64,000 nt of DNA, taken from positions 1-64,000 of the forward strand of contig CAYOBN010000001.1 in assembly GCA_964402175.1 (NCBI GenBank), in the 5' to 3' direction. Source of the stretch: JAWKUK01 sp964402175. Lineage in GTDB: Bacteria; Planctomycetota; UBA1135; GCA-002686595. The translations under genes were made by a program, and so were the position numbers. How positions within the stretch are numbered: the stretch's first letter is position 1; each line of letters opens with the position of its first letter. A model generated the notes under the pieces. The model searched no databases and was not told the origin of the DNA. It was given only the letters and a program-made list of their open reading frames with translations. Of the stretch, positions 1-7,873 are shown one piece after another.

Positions 1-1
1 C

Positions 2-100
2 GTGCGAAGCACGCGCGACCTCGCCGCCAAGTCGTACCTGGTACCGTTCGACGCCCAACCCTCGACGCCACTGCCACAAACCAACCATCACCCCGGCTGA
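2..100 (+). CDS. C-terminal end of an unidentified upstream gene (partial)
   Basis: Frame 2 stays open from the window edge to a TGA at 98-100 and encodes 32 residues (starting V-R-S-T-R-D-L-A-A-K, ending H-H-P-G). The composition looks like an ordinary protein tail, but it is too short to assign to a family. It would end about 70 nt before the promoter of the small peptide gene downstream, so the two are probably separate transcription units. The call rests only on frame openness and could be chance. Confidence 0.35.
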   Translation: MRSTRDLAAKSYLVPFDAQPSTPLPQTNHHPG

Positions 101-170
101 CCCCCCGATAAGCCAGCCGCTGTCCCTCCCCGAGGACACCCACCGCCAGAACCCCCGTAAACCTGCGCGG

Positions 171-176
171 TACGAC
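171..176 (+). promoter_or_regulatory. Candidate -10 box (TACGAC) of the peptide/radical SAM cassette
   Basis: TACGAC lies about 58 nt before the start of the W-x-N peptide gene. A transcript starting about 7 nt downstream would begin at the foot of the hairpin at 183-231. No convincing -35 box is visible. Inference from position and partial consensus only. Confidence 0.35.
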
Positions 177-182
177 TCTTGC

Positions 183-231
183 AGAGGAGCTCCCAGGTCC
201 GCCGCCCCATCCCGGTGACCGGAGCTCCTCT
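183..231 (+). promoter_or_regulatory. 5' leader hairpin ending 2 nt before the peptide start codon
   Basis: Perfect 11-nt inverted arms (AGAGGAGCTCC at 183-193, GGAGCTCCTCT at 221-231) are extended inward by GGTC (196-199) and GACC (217-220) across a 2-nt bulge. Together they give a stem of about 15 bp that stops just before the ATG at 234. The AGGAG-like sequence lies inside the stem, so the structure could hide the ribosome entry site or stabilise the mRNA. The pairing is seen directly; the regulatory role is inferred. Confidence 0.5.
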
Positions 232-233
232 CC

Positions 234-548
234 ATGCACTTCCTCTCCCGCACGCTGCGCCGCGCGACCCTCGCCGCCGCAGCGCTCCTCTCGACGCTCG
301 GCCTCGCGACCGCGCAGACCCCCGAGTCCTCCGCCACCGACGCCGAGTTCACCGCGCGGGTGACCGCGCTGCGTGAGCAGCTCGCCGAGCGCGCTGCTGA
401 ACCCGCGACCCACGACGACAGCGACGCCCTCGGTTACTGGGGCAACTGCTGGCGCAACTGCTGGAACAACTGGGGCAACTGGAACAACTGGGGCAACTGG
501 AACAACTGGCGCAACTGGTCGAACTGGTCCAACTGGTGCAACTGGTAA
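234..548 (+). CDS. Exported W-x-N repeat peptide, putative RiPP (triceptide/GrrA-like) precursor
   Basis: 104 residues. Residues 1-27 form a Sec-type signal peptide: arginines at 6, 9 and 10, a hydrophobic Ala/Leu core, and ATA before Gln28. Residues about 28-68 are an acidic, helical-looking leader. Residues 69-104 are eleven consecutive W-x-N tripeptides (x = G, R, N, G, N, G, N, R, S, S, C) plus a terminal Trp, interrupted only by Cys72 and Cys76; 26 of these 36 residues are Trp or Asn. Radical SAM 'three-residue cyclophane' synthases (XncB, GrrM, FxsB and relatives) join an aromatic residue to the beta-carbon of the residue two positions on, and W-x-N fits that rule throughout. The maturase-like gene starts 7 nt after the stop. 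The gene and repeat are seen directly; the modification, its extent and the final product are inferred. The alternative is an unmodified Trp-rich secreted peptide. Confidence 0.85.
   Translation: MHFLSRTLRRATLAAAALLSTLGLATAQTPESSATDAEFTARVTALREQLAERAAEPATHDDSDALGYWGNCWRNCWNNWGNWNNWGNWNNWRNWSNWSNWCNW
438..545 (+). repeat. Tandem TGG-NNN-AAC array encoding the W-x-N core
   Basis: Twelve in-frame TGG codons at a 9-nt period, broken by two TGC codons near the start. The block at 471-488 (W-G-N-W-N-N) is repeated exactly at 489-506, which points to slippage or duplication expanding the array. The later units vary only in the middle codon (cgc, tcg, tcc, tgc), so TGG and AAC are kept while x drifts. 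Confidence 0.9.
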
Positions 549-555
549 GCCGCCC

Positions 556-1701
556 ATGATCCAGCTCTTCCGCCGCCGCCCTGGGCCCAACGGCCTCGAG
601 CTGCTCGTGCTGCAGCCGACGCCGCTGTGCAACCTCGACTGCGGCTACTGCTACCTGCCGAACCGTCGCTCGCGGGCCAAGATGACCCCCGAGGTGCTCG
701 AAGCTGCGGCAGAGCGCGTGGCGGAGAGCCCTTTCCTGCGCGCCGAGCTCACCGTCGTCTGGCACGCCGGTGAGCCGCTGGTCCTCGCGCCCGCTTGGTA
801 CGAAGACGCGTTCGAGCGCTTGGAGCAGAGGCTCGGTTCACGCACGCGCCTGACCCACGCGTTCCAGACCAACGGGACGCGCATCGACGAGCGCTGGCTG
901 CCGCTGCTGCAACGCAGCGACGTGCGCATCGGCGTCTCCTACGACGGTCCGGCTTTCCTGCACGATCGCAATCGCAAGCGCCTCGACGGCGCGGGCTCAC
1001 ACGCCGCCGTGCGCCGCGGTATGGCGCTCCTGCAGGCGTCCGGCATTCCGTTCCACTGCATCGCCGTGGTCACGGCAGAGACGTTGCGGTATCCCGACGC
1101 GTTCTTCCACGACATGTGCTCGACGGGCGCTTACGAAGTCGGCCTGAACTTCGAAGAGCGCGAAGGTCTCAACGCCACCTCGAGTCTTGATTCGGCGCAC
1201 GAAGCCGAGGTACGCAGCTTCTTCGCGCGCCTCCTGCACCTCACGCGCGCGACCCCCGGCGCGCCGCGGCTGCGCGAGGCCGATACGCTGTCTGCGCTCC
1301 TGATGCTCCCCCGCCCGCCGCGCGGCGGGACACAGGAGAACGAGGCCTTTCGCATCCTCTCCGTCGGTCACGACGGTTCGTTCAGCACCTGGTCGCCAGA
1401 GCTCCTCGAGCACCGCGACCCAGAAGGCGCGGGCTATGTCCTGGGCAACGTACTGACGACCTCCCTCGCCGAAGCCGCACGCAGCGATCACTTTCGCAGC
1501 CACGAACGCGCGATCGTCCGCGGTCGCGAACGCTGCGCCGCGACCTGCGCCCATTACGCCGTCTGCGGCGGTGGAAGCCCCTCGAACAAGGCCTCGGAGC
1601 TCGGCCGCCTCGACGGCACCGAGACCGCCCACTGTCGCATCGCGCGAAAGACGCTGGCGGAGGTGGTCTTGACCGCTCTCGAGCGCGACCTATCGGCCTA
1701 A
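556..1701 (+). CDS. Radical SAM/SPASM peptide maturase, GrrM/triceptide-synthase-like
   Basis: 381 residues. A CX3CX2C motif (Cys25, Cys29, Cys32, in the context L-C-N-L-D-C-G-Y-C-Y-L-P) would bind the SAM-cleaving 4Fe-4S cluster. The C-terminal Cys327-X3-Cys331-X5-Cys337, followed by G-G-G-S-P-S-N-K, and Cys360 after T-E-T-A-H look like a SPASM-type auxiliary cluster as in GrrM, FxsB and other cyclophane-forming enzymes. It presumably acts in the cytoplasm on the W-x-N peptide before export. I chose the ATG at 556, 7 nt after the peptide stop, because the frame continues upstream to an ATG at 373 only by reading the W-x-N array out of frame as a false Thr-Gly-rich segment. The tight spacing suggests translational coupling. 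The substrate pairing is inferred from adjacency and motif fit. Confidence 0.88.
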   Translation: MIQLFRRRPGPNGLELLVLQPTPLCNLDCGYCYLPNRRSRAKMTPEVLEAAAERVAESPFLRAELTVVWHAGEPLVLAPAWYEDAFERLEQRLGSRTRLTHAFQTNGTRIDERWLPLLQRSDVRIGVSYDGPAFLHDRNRKRLDGAGSHAAVRRGMALLQASGIPFHCIAVVTAETLRYPDAFFHDMCSTGAYEVGLNFEEREGLNATSSLDSAHEAEVRSFFARLLHLTRATPGAPRLREADTLSALLMLPRPPRGGTQENEAFRILSVGHDGSFSTWSPELLEHRDPEGAGYVLGNVLTTSLAEAARSDHFRSHERAIVRGRERCAATCAHYAVCGGGSPSNKASELGRLDGTETAHCRIARKTLAEVVLTALERDLSA

Positions 1702-1704
1702 CGC

Positions 1705-1873
1705 CTAGGAGCCTGCGCCACAGAACGCGGTTCGCAGCGTGGTGCTCCCGTGCGTCGGAGCAAGGCGCAGCAAGTTCCTCATAGCTTGATGCTATTTGGG
1801 ACCTTGCTGCAACGCAGCTCCGGCGCGCGGGAGCGCCGCGATGCGAATCGCGTTCTGTGGCGCAGGCTCCTAG
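1705..1873. repeat. Long palindromic intergenic element (about 169 nt)
   Basis: CTAGGAGCC at 1705-1713 pairs with GGCTCCTAG at 1865-1873. The outer 45 nt or so of each arm are nearly complementary, with about four mismatches. Weaker pairing continues inward to a short ATAGC/GCTAT loop near 1780-1795. The element begins 4 nt after the radical SAM stop and ends on the -10 box of the next gene. It could be a terminator, a palindromic repeat of the REP/MITE kind, or both. No transposase or clear target-site duplication is visible. Confidence 0.7.
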
Positions 1874-1876
1874 ACT
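1871..1876 (+). promoter_or_regulatory. -10 box (TAGACT), 7 nt before the start at 1884
   Basis: TAGACT overlaps the right end of the palindrome, and its spacing puts the transcript start at or next to the ATG, as for many genes here. No -35 box is recognised. Confidence 0.5.
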
Positions 1877-1883
1877 AGGGGCG

Positions 1884-2744
1884 ATGGCCACGACCCCCGC
1901 CCTGCGCGCTGCGTGCTGCGCCGCGCTGCTGCTCGCACCGACGAGCGCACAGATCCTGGTCGAGAACGCAGGTGTGGGCTCGCCCGATGTTCCGACCTAC
2001 GAACAATCGTTGGCCGCCTTCGAGACCGAGCACCTGAGCGAGCTCGCTTGGACCCACGCCATCGCGTGGTCCCCGACGCGCCGCGACGAGCTGCGCGGCA
2101 TCCTGCCGATCCTGTCGCGGGACGTCGACTTCGGCGGCTTGTCCGACGAGATGTTCGGCCTCGGCGACGTCCGCCTGCGTTACAAGCGGCAGCTCGCGCG
2201 GCGTGAGGGCGTGCTCGAGTCGACACGCTTCGGCGCCGTCGCGGAGCTGCTGGTGCCGACCGGACAGGACGACCTTGCGACCCGTGGGATCCGCTGGCCG
2301 CGCGCGCTGCAACCCGGCGGCGGCGCGTTCGGCCTGGGCCTCGGCTTGGCGGCGACGTGGATCCGCGACCGCCACCGACTCGCGATCGAGGGGATGGTGC
2401 GCGTGCGCGACCAGGACGAGGGCTTCGACGCCGGCGAGGCCGTCACCCTGGGCCTCTCCTATTGGTTCCGTATCGCGCCCGTCGTCTTCGCCAGCGGCCC
2501 CCACGTCACGGAATGGCGCGGCGTCTTCGAATGCCTCGCGACCTGGCGCACGGAAGCGTCCCAGGACGGCGTCGGCCTCGGCGACGACGGCGCGCTCGTC
2601 TGGGCCGTGCCCGGCCTGCAGGTTTACACCCGCCGGGATACGCTGCTGCAGGCGAGCCTCGCGCTCCCGCTCGTCGACGCGGTCGAGGACCCCCTCGGCG
2701 AGCGCCATTGGGCGGCCCTCCTCTCCCTGCGCCTCTACTTATGA
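1884..2744 (+). CDS. Exported protein, probably an outer-membrane beta-barrel
   Basis: 286 residues with a signal peptide (hydrophobic ALRAACCAALLLAP, then TSAQ). The rest alternates hydrophobic and polar residues in long strands ending in an aromatic-flanked C-terminal strand (S-L-R-L-Y-L), as expected for a porin-like or 'MetA-pathway/transporter' type barrel. An in-frame ATG at 1857 lies inside the palindrome, so I prefer 1884, which also fits the adjacent -10 box. Its stop overlaps the ATG of a metal-binding lipoprotein gene (ATGA), so the pair was probably translated together and may concern metal export or sensing. The exact family was not identified. Confidence 0.7.
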   Translation: MATTPALRAACCAALLLAPTSAQILVENAGVGSPDVPTYEQSLAAFETEHLSELAWTHAIAWSPTRRDELRGILPILSRDVDFGGLSDEMFGLGDVRLRYKRQLARREGVLESTRFGAVAELLVPTGQDDLATRGIRWPRALQPGGGAFGLGLGLAATWIRDRHRLAIEGMVRVRDQDEGFDAGEAVTLGLSYWFRIAPVVFASGPHVTEWRGVFECLATWRTEASQDGVGLGDDGALVWAVPGLQVYTRRDTLLQASLALPLVDAVEDPLGERHWAALLSLRLYL

Positions 2745-3247
2745 CCCCGCGCTCCCTCCCCCGCCACGCTCTCGCTGCCGCCTGGGTCCTCTCCGCCTGC
2801 GCCGCCCCTCGGCCCCACCTCCCTGGCCTCCCCACCGCGGGCCACTGCGGCCTGGAGCAGGTCCAGGTGCACGTGCTCGGCATGGAGTGAAGCCCGTGAA
2901 TCAAGGCCGTCGTGGACGGCCTCGGGCGCCTGGGAGGTGCCCACGACATCCAAGTCGACCTCGCCACCGGCTGGGTCACCCTGCGCTGCGGCCCCGACGA
3001 AGCCGTAGACCTCGCCTCCGTCCCCCGCGCCATCCGCGACGCCGGATTCGAACCGACCGCCCTCCAACTGCGCGCCCAGGGTACCTTCGTCGACACCCCC
3101 GCCCCCGCGTTTCGCATCGACGGCTGGGAGCACGCTCTGCCGCTCTCCTCACCGCTGCCGAGTCTCACCCGATGTGTTTCCATCGAAGCCGAAGTGACCG
3201 GCTGGCAGACAGAAGAACCGCTGCGCTTGGTGGTCGGCGCGCAATGA
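2741..3247 (+). pseudogene. Broken lipoprotein with a heavy-metal-associated (HMA) domain
   Basis: The first frame (2741-2890, 49 codons) encodes a lipoprotein signal with lipobox L-S-A-C and the first HMA strand, V-Q-V-H-V-L-G-M-E, then stops. The rest of the HMA fold continues in another frame from about 2900 (I-K-A-V-V-D-G-L-G ... I-Q-V-D-L-A-T-G-W-V-T-L, then A-I-R-D-A-G-F), with an unrelated tail to 3247. The break falls where the metal-binding M-x-C-x-x-C should be, so that motif cannot be read. It is either a decayed gene or a local sequence error. The start overlaps the upstream stop (ATGA). HMA domains bind Cu, Zn or Cd; the specificity cannot be inferred here. Confidence 0.65.
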
Positions 3248-3364
3248 GATGAGATCGGAGAGGCGCAGAGCGCACTTCGAGAAACGTAGCAGAGGGCTTA
3301 CCGAGCGACTTCAGGTGCGCGTGCTACCTTCGCGCAGCGATCGTCTCCCTCCCTTCCTACTGCC

Positions 3365-6300
3365 ATGCACCTGTCACTCCGCTCCTTCTTCGCTGTCGCG
3401 CTCGCTGTCCCTGGTGTCGCCCAGCAGAGCTTCGTCAACTTCGAGACGCCGCACGTCTCGCCGCTCGCGCTCGGGGATGGGTCGCGGTTGCTCGCCGTGA
3501 ATACGGCGGCGGCGGCGGTCGAGGTGTTCGATGTCGGGGGGGCGCAGCCGGTCTGGATCGGATCCATTCCAGTCGGGCTCGATCCGGTGAGTGTGAAGTG
3601 GCGGACGCAGACGGAGGCTTGGGTCGTCAACCATGTCTCGGACACGATCAGCATCATCGATCCGTACGGGATGCGGATAGTGCGGACGCTCGCGACGCAC
3701 GATGAGCCGTGTGATGTGGTGTTCACCAACTCGCGCGCCTTTGTGTCGTGCTCGCAGACGGACGAGGTGCTCGTATACGAGCTGTCGGACCTGTCGCTGC
3801 CGCCGACGGTGGTCGCGATCGAAGGTGAAGAGCCGCGGGCGCTCGCGGTGAGCGCGGATGGGTCGCGGGTGTACGCCGCAGTGTTCGAGTCGGGCAATCG
3901 CTCGACGGTGTTGGGCGGCGGGCTCGATGGCAACACGTTGGCGCTGAACAACGCCGTGAGCGATCCGCTCGGGCCGTACGGCGGTCAGAATCCGCCGCCG
4001 AACGCGGGGACCGGGTTCTCGCCGGCGATCGCGCCCGGTTTGCCGGCGCCGCCGCGGGTCGGACACATCGTGAAGAAGGATGCGCAGGGGCGCTGGATGG
4101 ACGACAATGGCGGGGACTGGACGGACCTCGTCAGTGGGCCGAATGCGGCGCGGTCGAACCGGCCGGTGGGCTGGGACGTGGTCGACAACGATGTGGCGGT
4201 GATCGATGCGGTGACGCTCGGTGTGACGTACATCGAAGGGTTGATGAACATCTGCATGGCGCTCGCGATGCATCCGGTGACGGGCGAGGTCACGGTCGTC
4301 GGCACGGACGCGCGCAACGAAGTGCGCTTCGAGCCGAACCTGAACGGCGTCTTCCTGCGCGTGCAGATGGCCATGGCCGGGCTCGGCAGCGCCGTCGTGC
4401 GCGACCTGAACCCGCACCTGGACTACACCACCGAGAACGTGCCTCTGGCCGTGCGCGAGCAGTCGATCGGTGACCCGCGCGCGATCGTCTGGCGCAACGA
4501 TGGGAGCTATGCGTACGTCGCGGGCATGGGCTCGAACAACGTCGTGCGTCTGACGCCCGCGGGTGTGCGGGTCGGAGCGCCGATCGAGGTCGGCGAAGGG
4601 CCGACGGGGCTCGCTCTGAACGAGCCGCGCGCGCGGCTGTTCGTGCTGAACAGGTTCGATGCGTCGGTGTCGATGGTGGACACCACGACCGGGGTCGAGG
4701 TCGCGCGTGTCCGGTTCCACGACCCGACGCCGCTGGCGGTGAAGCGCGGGCGCAAACACCTGTACGACACCCATGCGGGCTCGGGCACGGGTATGGTCGC
4801 GTGCGCGTCGTGCCACGTCGATGGGCGCATGGACCGCTTGGCGTGGGACCTCGGCGATCCCTCGGGCGCGATGAAGAGCTCCGCGGGCCAGAACCTCGGG
4901 ATGAACGTGCCGGGCCTGAACACGGGCTTCGACAACTTCCACCCGATGAAGGGGCCGATGACGACGCAGACGCTGCAGGACATCATCGGCAAGGAGCCGC
5001 ACCACTGGCGCGGCGACCGCGACGGGATCGAAGAGTTCAACGACGCGTTCACGCTGCTGCAAGGCGCGGATGCGAACCTGACGGCGCAGGAGATGCAAGC
5101 GTTCGAGGACTTCCTTGCGACGCTGCACTTCCAACCGAACCCGCACCGCAACTTCGACAACTCGTTGCCTTCGAACCTGCCGCTGCCGGATATGCGCAGC
5201 GCGGGCCGCTTCTCACCGGCGGGCACGCCCTTGCCGAACGGCAACGCGAACACAGGCTTGAACCGTTACCGCAACGCGAACCTGGACGGCGGGACGCTGC
5301 GCTGCGTGACGTGCCACACGCTGCCGACCGGCCTCGGACCCGACATGCGGCTCAGCGGGTTCACGTACGTGCCGATTGCGTCGGGCCCGAACGGCGAGCG
5401 CCACCACGGGCTCGTTTCGCAGGACGGTTCGTTCCAGCGCTCGATCAAGATCGCGCAGACGCGCAACCAGATCGAAAAACACGGAATGAGCCTGACGACC
5501 ACCCGTAGCCGCTCGGGCTTCGGCGCGCTGCACGACGGCAGCATCCCCGGCATCGTCCACTTCCTGTCGTCGCCGGTGTTCCAGTTCACGAGCGACCAGG
5601 ACCTGGCGAACATGGTCGCGTTCATGCTGGCGTTCAGCGGGTCGGACCTGCCGCAGGGCAGCACGACCAACCTGTTCATTCCGCCCGGCACGGCCTCGCA
5701 GGACGCTCACGCGGCGGTCGGAGTGCAGACGACGCTCGTCGACATCGGCTCGGCGCCGCCGGCGCAGACGGCGCTCCTGACGCAGATGTTCGGCCAAGCG
5801 AGCCTAGGCCGCGTGGGCCTGATCGTGAAGCAAAAGCCGATCGGCGGGACAGCGCGCGGCGGAATGCAGCTCCCCGGCAGCAACTCGTTCCAGATGGACC
5901 GCGCGGGTGAGGTGCTGACCCAAGCGCAGCTCTTCGCGCTCGCCGCCCCCGGCGCCGAGCTGACCTTCACGGTAGTGCCGTTCGGCAGCCAGACGCGCCT
6001 CGGCGTCGACCGCGACCTGGACGGTGACTTCGACCAGGACGAGGTCTTGGCAGGCAGCGATCCGATGGACCCGTCGAGCCGCGCCAACCTGGGCGTCGTG
6101 TACTGCGCGCCCGCGGCGCCGAACTCGTCGGGGCAAGGCGCGCGGATCTCCGCGGCAGGCAAGCTGGATGTCAGCGCGAATGACGTGCGCATCAACCTGG
6201 CGGGATTGCCCGTGGGAGCTGTCGGTTACCTCTTGAACGGCACCGCAGCGGGCTTCGTGCCGAACGCGGGCGGCAGCCAGGGCACGTTGTGCCTCGGCGG

Positions 6301-6511
6301 CAGCGTCGGGCGCCACAACGGGCCGGGCCAAGTCATGCTGGCCAACAGCGCAGGGCAGATGGCGCTGCAGCTCGACCTGACCCGCATCCCGACCCCCACC
6401 GGAATCGTCGCGGCCATCGCGGGGCAGACCTGGCGCTTCCAGTGCTGGTACCGGGACGCCAACCCGAGCGTGACCTCGAACTTCAGCTCGGCGGTCGAGC
6501 TCGGGTTCTGA
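3365..6511 (+). CDS. Exported beta-propeller / di-haem cytochrome c protein with the shared C-terminal domain
   Basis: 1048 residues. A signal peptide (cut near V-A-Q-Q) is followed by a YncE-like propeller (about 25-470) with repeats such as 'V-G-L-D-P-V-S-V-K' and 'D-T-I-S-I-I-D'. Two haem c sites follow, C-A-S-C-H at 480-484 and C-V-T-C-H at 647-651, with G-x-x-P/M-K segments between them as in the MauG/cytochrome-c-peroxidase-like parts of planctomycetal surface proteins. From about 912 it carries the CTD shared by nine other loci in this window (Y-C-A-P-A-A-P-N-S-S-G ... W-Y-R-D-A-N). It probably works outside the cytoplasmic membrane in electron transfer. A candidate -10 (TACCTT, 3325-3330) gives a leader of about 30 nt rich in pyrimidines and without Shine-Dalgarno. 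The substrate is unknown. Confidence 0.85.
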   Translation: MHLSLRSFFAVALAVPGVAQQSFVNFETPHVSPLALGDGSRLLAVNTAAAAVEVFDVGGAQPVWIGSIPVGLDPVSVKWRTQTEAWVVNHVSDTISIIDPYGMRIVRTLATHDEPCDVVFTNSRAFVSCSQTDEVLVYELSDLSLPPTVVAIEGEEPRALAVSADGSRVYAAVFESGNRSTVLGGGLDGNTLALNNAVSDPLGPYGGQNPPPNAGTGFSPAIAPGLPAPPRVGHIVKKDAQGRWMDDNGGDWTDLVSGPNAARSNRPVGWDVVDNDVAVIDAVTLGVTYIEGLMNICMALAMHPVTGEVTVVGTDARNEVRFEPNLNGVFLRVQMAMAGLGSAVVRDLNPHLDYTTENVPLAVREQSIGDPRAIVWRNDGSYAYVAGMGSNNVVRLTPAGVRVGAPIEVGEGPTGLALNEPRARLFVLNRFDASVSMVDTTTGVEVARVRFHDPTPLAVKRGRKHLYDTHAGSGTGMVACASCHVDGRMDRLAWDLGDPSGAMKSSAGQNLGMNVPGLNTGFDNFHPMKGPMTTQTLQDIIGKEPHHWRGDRDGIEEFNDAFTLLQGADANLTAQEMQAFEDFLATLHFQPNPHRNFDNSLPSNLPLPDMRSAGRFSPAGTPLPNGNANTGLNRYRNANLDGGTLRCVTCHTLPTGLGPDMRLSGFTYVPIASGPNGERHHGLVSQDGSFQRSIKIAQTRNQIEKHGMSLTTTRSRSGFGALHDGSIPGIVHFLSSPVFQFTSDQDLANMVAFMLAFSGSDLPQGSTTNLFIPPGTASQDAHAAVGVQTTLVDIGSAPPAQTALLTQMFGQASLGRVGLIVKQKPIGGTARGGMQLPGSNSFQMDRAGEVLTQAQLFALAAPGAELTFTVVPFGSQTRLGVDRDLDGDFDQDEVLAGSDPMDPSSRANLGVVYCAPAAPNSSGQGARISAAGKLDVSANDVRINLAGLPVGAVGYLLNGTAAGFVPNAGGSQGTLCLGGSVGRHNGPGQVMLANSAGQMALQLDLTRIPTPTGIVAAIAGQTWRFQCWYRDANPSVTSNFSSAVELGF

Positions 6512-6561
6512 GCAGCGCTGCGCGGAATGTGACCACGGGGCGGTCGGCGACTACGGGGGTG

Positions 6562-7657
6562 ATGAAGTCACTCCGCCGCTCCCGTCGCACGCTCTGGAAC
6601 GGACTCGCTCTCGCGCTTCTGCTGGGCGGGTCCGCACAGGGTCAGGTGGTCTCCTGGAACGCGGCCTCGGAGGTCGCCCCGGGTGAGAGCGAGCCCCCGT
6701 GGAGTGTCGGCACCCATGGGTTCGGCCCAGGCCTGCCCGCCGCGCAGGTCTCGTTCTCGGTGAACGGCCTCGCCTTCGATACGACCGCAGATGTCGGCGA
6801 TCGCGCGCAAATGTCCCAGGCGAGCGTCGTCGGCCTGCCGCCGCCACCTGCGACGCTCTACATCGAAGCGGAGGTGAGCCTCCTCCAATCCAGCCAAGGC
6901 GGCTTTCCCGTCAACATCGGGCTCAGTCAGACCGCGGTGCCAGCGAGCCGCAATCTCACGATCGGCCCATCTGGCGTACAGCTCGATCTCTACCATTGGA
7001 CGTCGACCTCGCATGGGCTCGTCAGCGTCGCGGCGCCGCTCGCTCCGTCCGCCGCGATCCGCCGCTACCGCATGGAGGTGGACACGGTCAGCGGGGTCAC
7101 GACGGTCTACGTCGACGGCAGCGTGGTCCTGACGCACCCCCGTTGTCCCCACGAGCCAGAGCAGCTTGGGCTATCACGTTGTCATCGGAGACATCAGCGC
7201 CGCGACATCCGCCCACTTCGTCGTCCACTCGGTGACACACAACCTGGTCTCCGATTGGGCGTGGATGTGTCCCGGCAGCCCAGGCAGCGGCCACTTCATG
7301 TTCGTCGGGGCCAGCACCGAGCTCGCCGCCGCGGACCTGCGCTTTGCTGCGTTCGGGCTCCCGGTCGGCGCGCCGACGGTCGTCGTCGTCTCAGGCGGTT
7401 GGGCGCCGCGGGTTCAGGTCGGGCCCCTCACGGGTCTGTGTGTCGAGAGGCCGTGGCGCGTGCACCTTCCCGGAGGTCAAGTGCTGAGCCCCGATGCCAC
7501 GGGAGCGGTCAGCTTCGCCTTCGATCCCAACGCTGCCCCGGGGCCGTTCGGCACGGCTGCGTTGCAGCCGGGTGACGTGCGGTACGTGCAGCTCTGGCAT
7601 CGCGCAGCGCCGACTGGAGGCGCCTTCACCCCCGCGGTCCGAATTCAGGTGCGCTGA
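6562..7657 (+). pseudogene. Exported lectin/LamG-like protein with a +1 frameshift in a C5 run
   Basis: The frame from ATG 6562 encodes a signal peptide (A-L-A-L-L-L-G-G-S-A-Q-G) and a concanavalin-like jelly-roll (…Y-R-M-E-V-D-T-V-S-G-V-T-T-V-Y-V-D-G…). At the C5 tract 7137-7141 the sensible protein moves to another frame (…V-V-P-T-S-Q-S-S-L-G-Y-H-V-V-I-G-D…) and runs to a TGA at 7657. Removing one C restores a 364-residue protein. The rest is a beta-rich tail that ends without the YC/WYRD domain of its neighbours. The homopolymer position makes a consensus error plausible. The gene lies 50 nt after the propeller/cytochrome gene and may share its transcript. Confidence 0.7.
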
Positions 7658-7742
7658 TCGCCCACCGCGGGGCCGACACGACACGGGGACCGAGGGGAGG
7701 ACTCGGCCGAGCCGCAGCGGAGTCCGAGCGCATCGGGCACCG

Positions 7743-7788
7743 CCCGACCCCGGGGTGTGTCCGGGTCGGACACAACCCGGGGGTCGGG
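7743..7788 (-). terminator. Hairpin terminator downstream of tRNA-Leu
   Basis: Arms 7743-7763 and 7767-7788 pair over about 20 bp around a 3-nt loop. The hairpin lies 4 nt beyond the 3' end of the minus-strand tRNA. No clear U-tract follows. It could also stop plus-strand readthrough from 7657. Confidence 0.65.
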
Positions 7789-7791
7789 GAG

Positions 7792-7873
7792 TGCGGGAAG
7801 GGGGACTCGAACCCCCACGGGTTACCCCACGGGAACCTAAATCCCGCGCGTCTACCGGTTCCGCCATTCCCGC
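7792..7873 (-). tRNA. tRNA-Leu (anticodon UAG)
   Basis: The minus strand folds as an 82-nt class II tRNA. The acceptor arms are GCGGGAA (7873-7867) and TTCCCGC (7799-7793) with discriminator A. The anticodon loop UUUAGGU sits on a CGGGA/UCCCG stem, giving anticodon UAG. A long variable arm (CGUGGGGUAACCCG) and a T-arm with GUUCGAGUC are present. It reads CUA and, by wobble, other CUN leucine codons. CCA is not encoded. Confidence 0.95.

Noticed and set aside
373..555. Collagen-like Gly-Thr-Ala N-terminal extension of the radical SAM protein
   Set aside because: It is the W-x-N array read in the wrong frame; the ATG at 556 fits the family and the coupling.
1705..1873. CRISPR array or insertion sequence
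   Set aside because: Only one palindrome with no regularly spaced direct repeats, no cas genes and no transposase frame. No CRISPR, prophage or IS was found anywhere in the window.
3374..5146. A 590-codon open frame on the minus strand
   Set aside because: It is the shadow of the propeller/cytochrome gene; the plus strand has signal peptide and two CxxCH motifs, the minus strand only Arg-rich composition.
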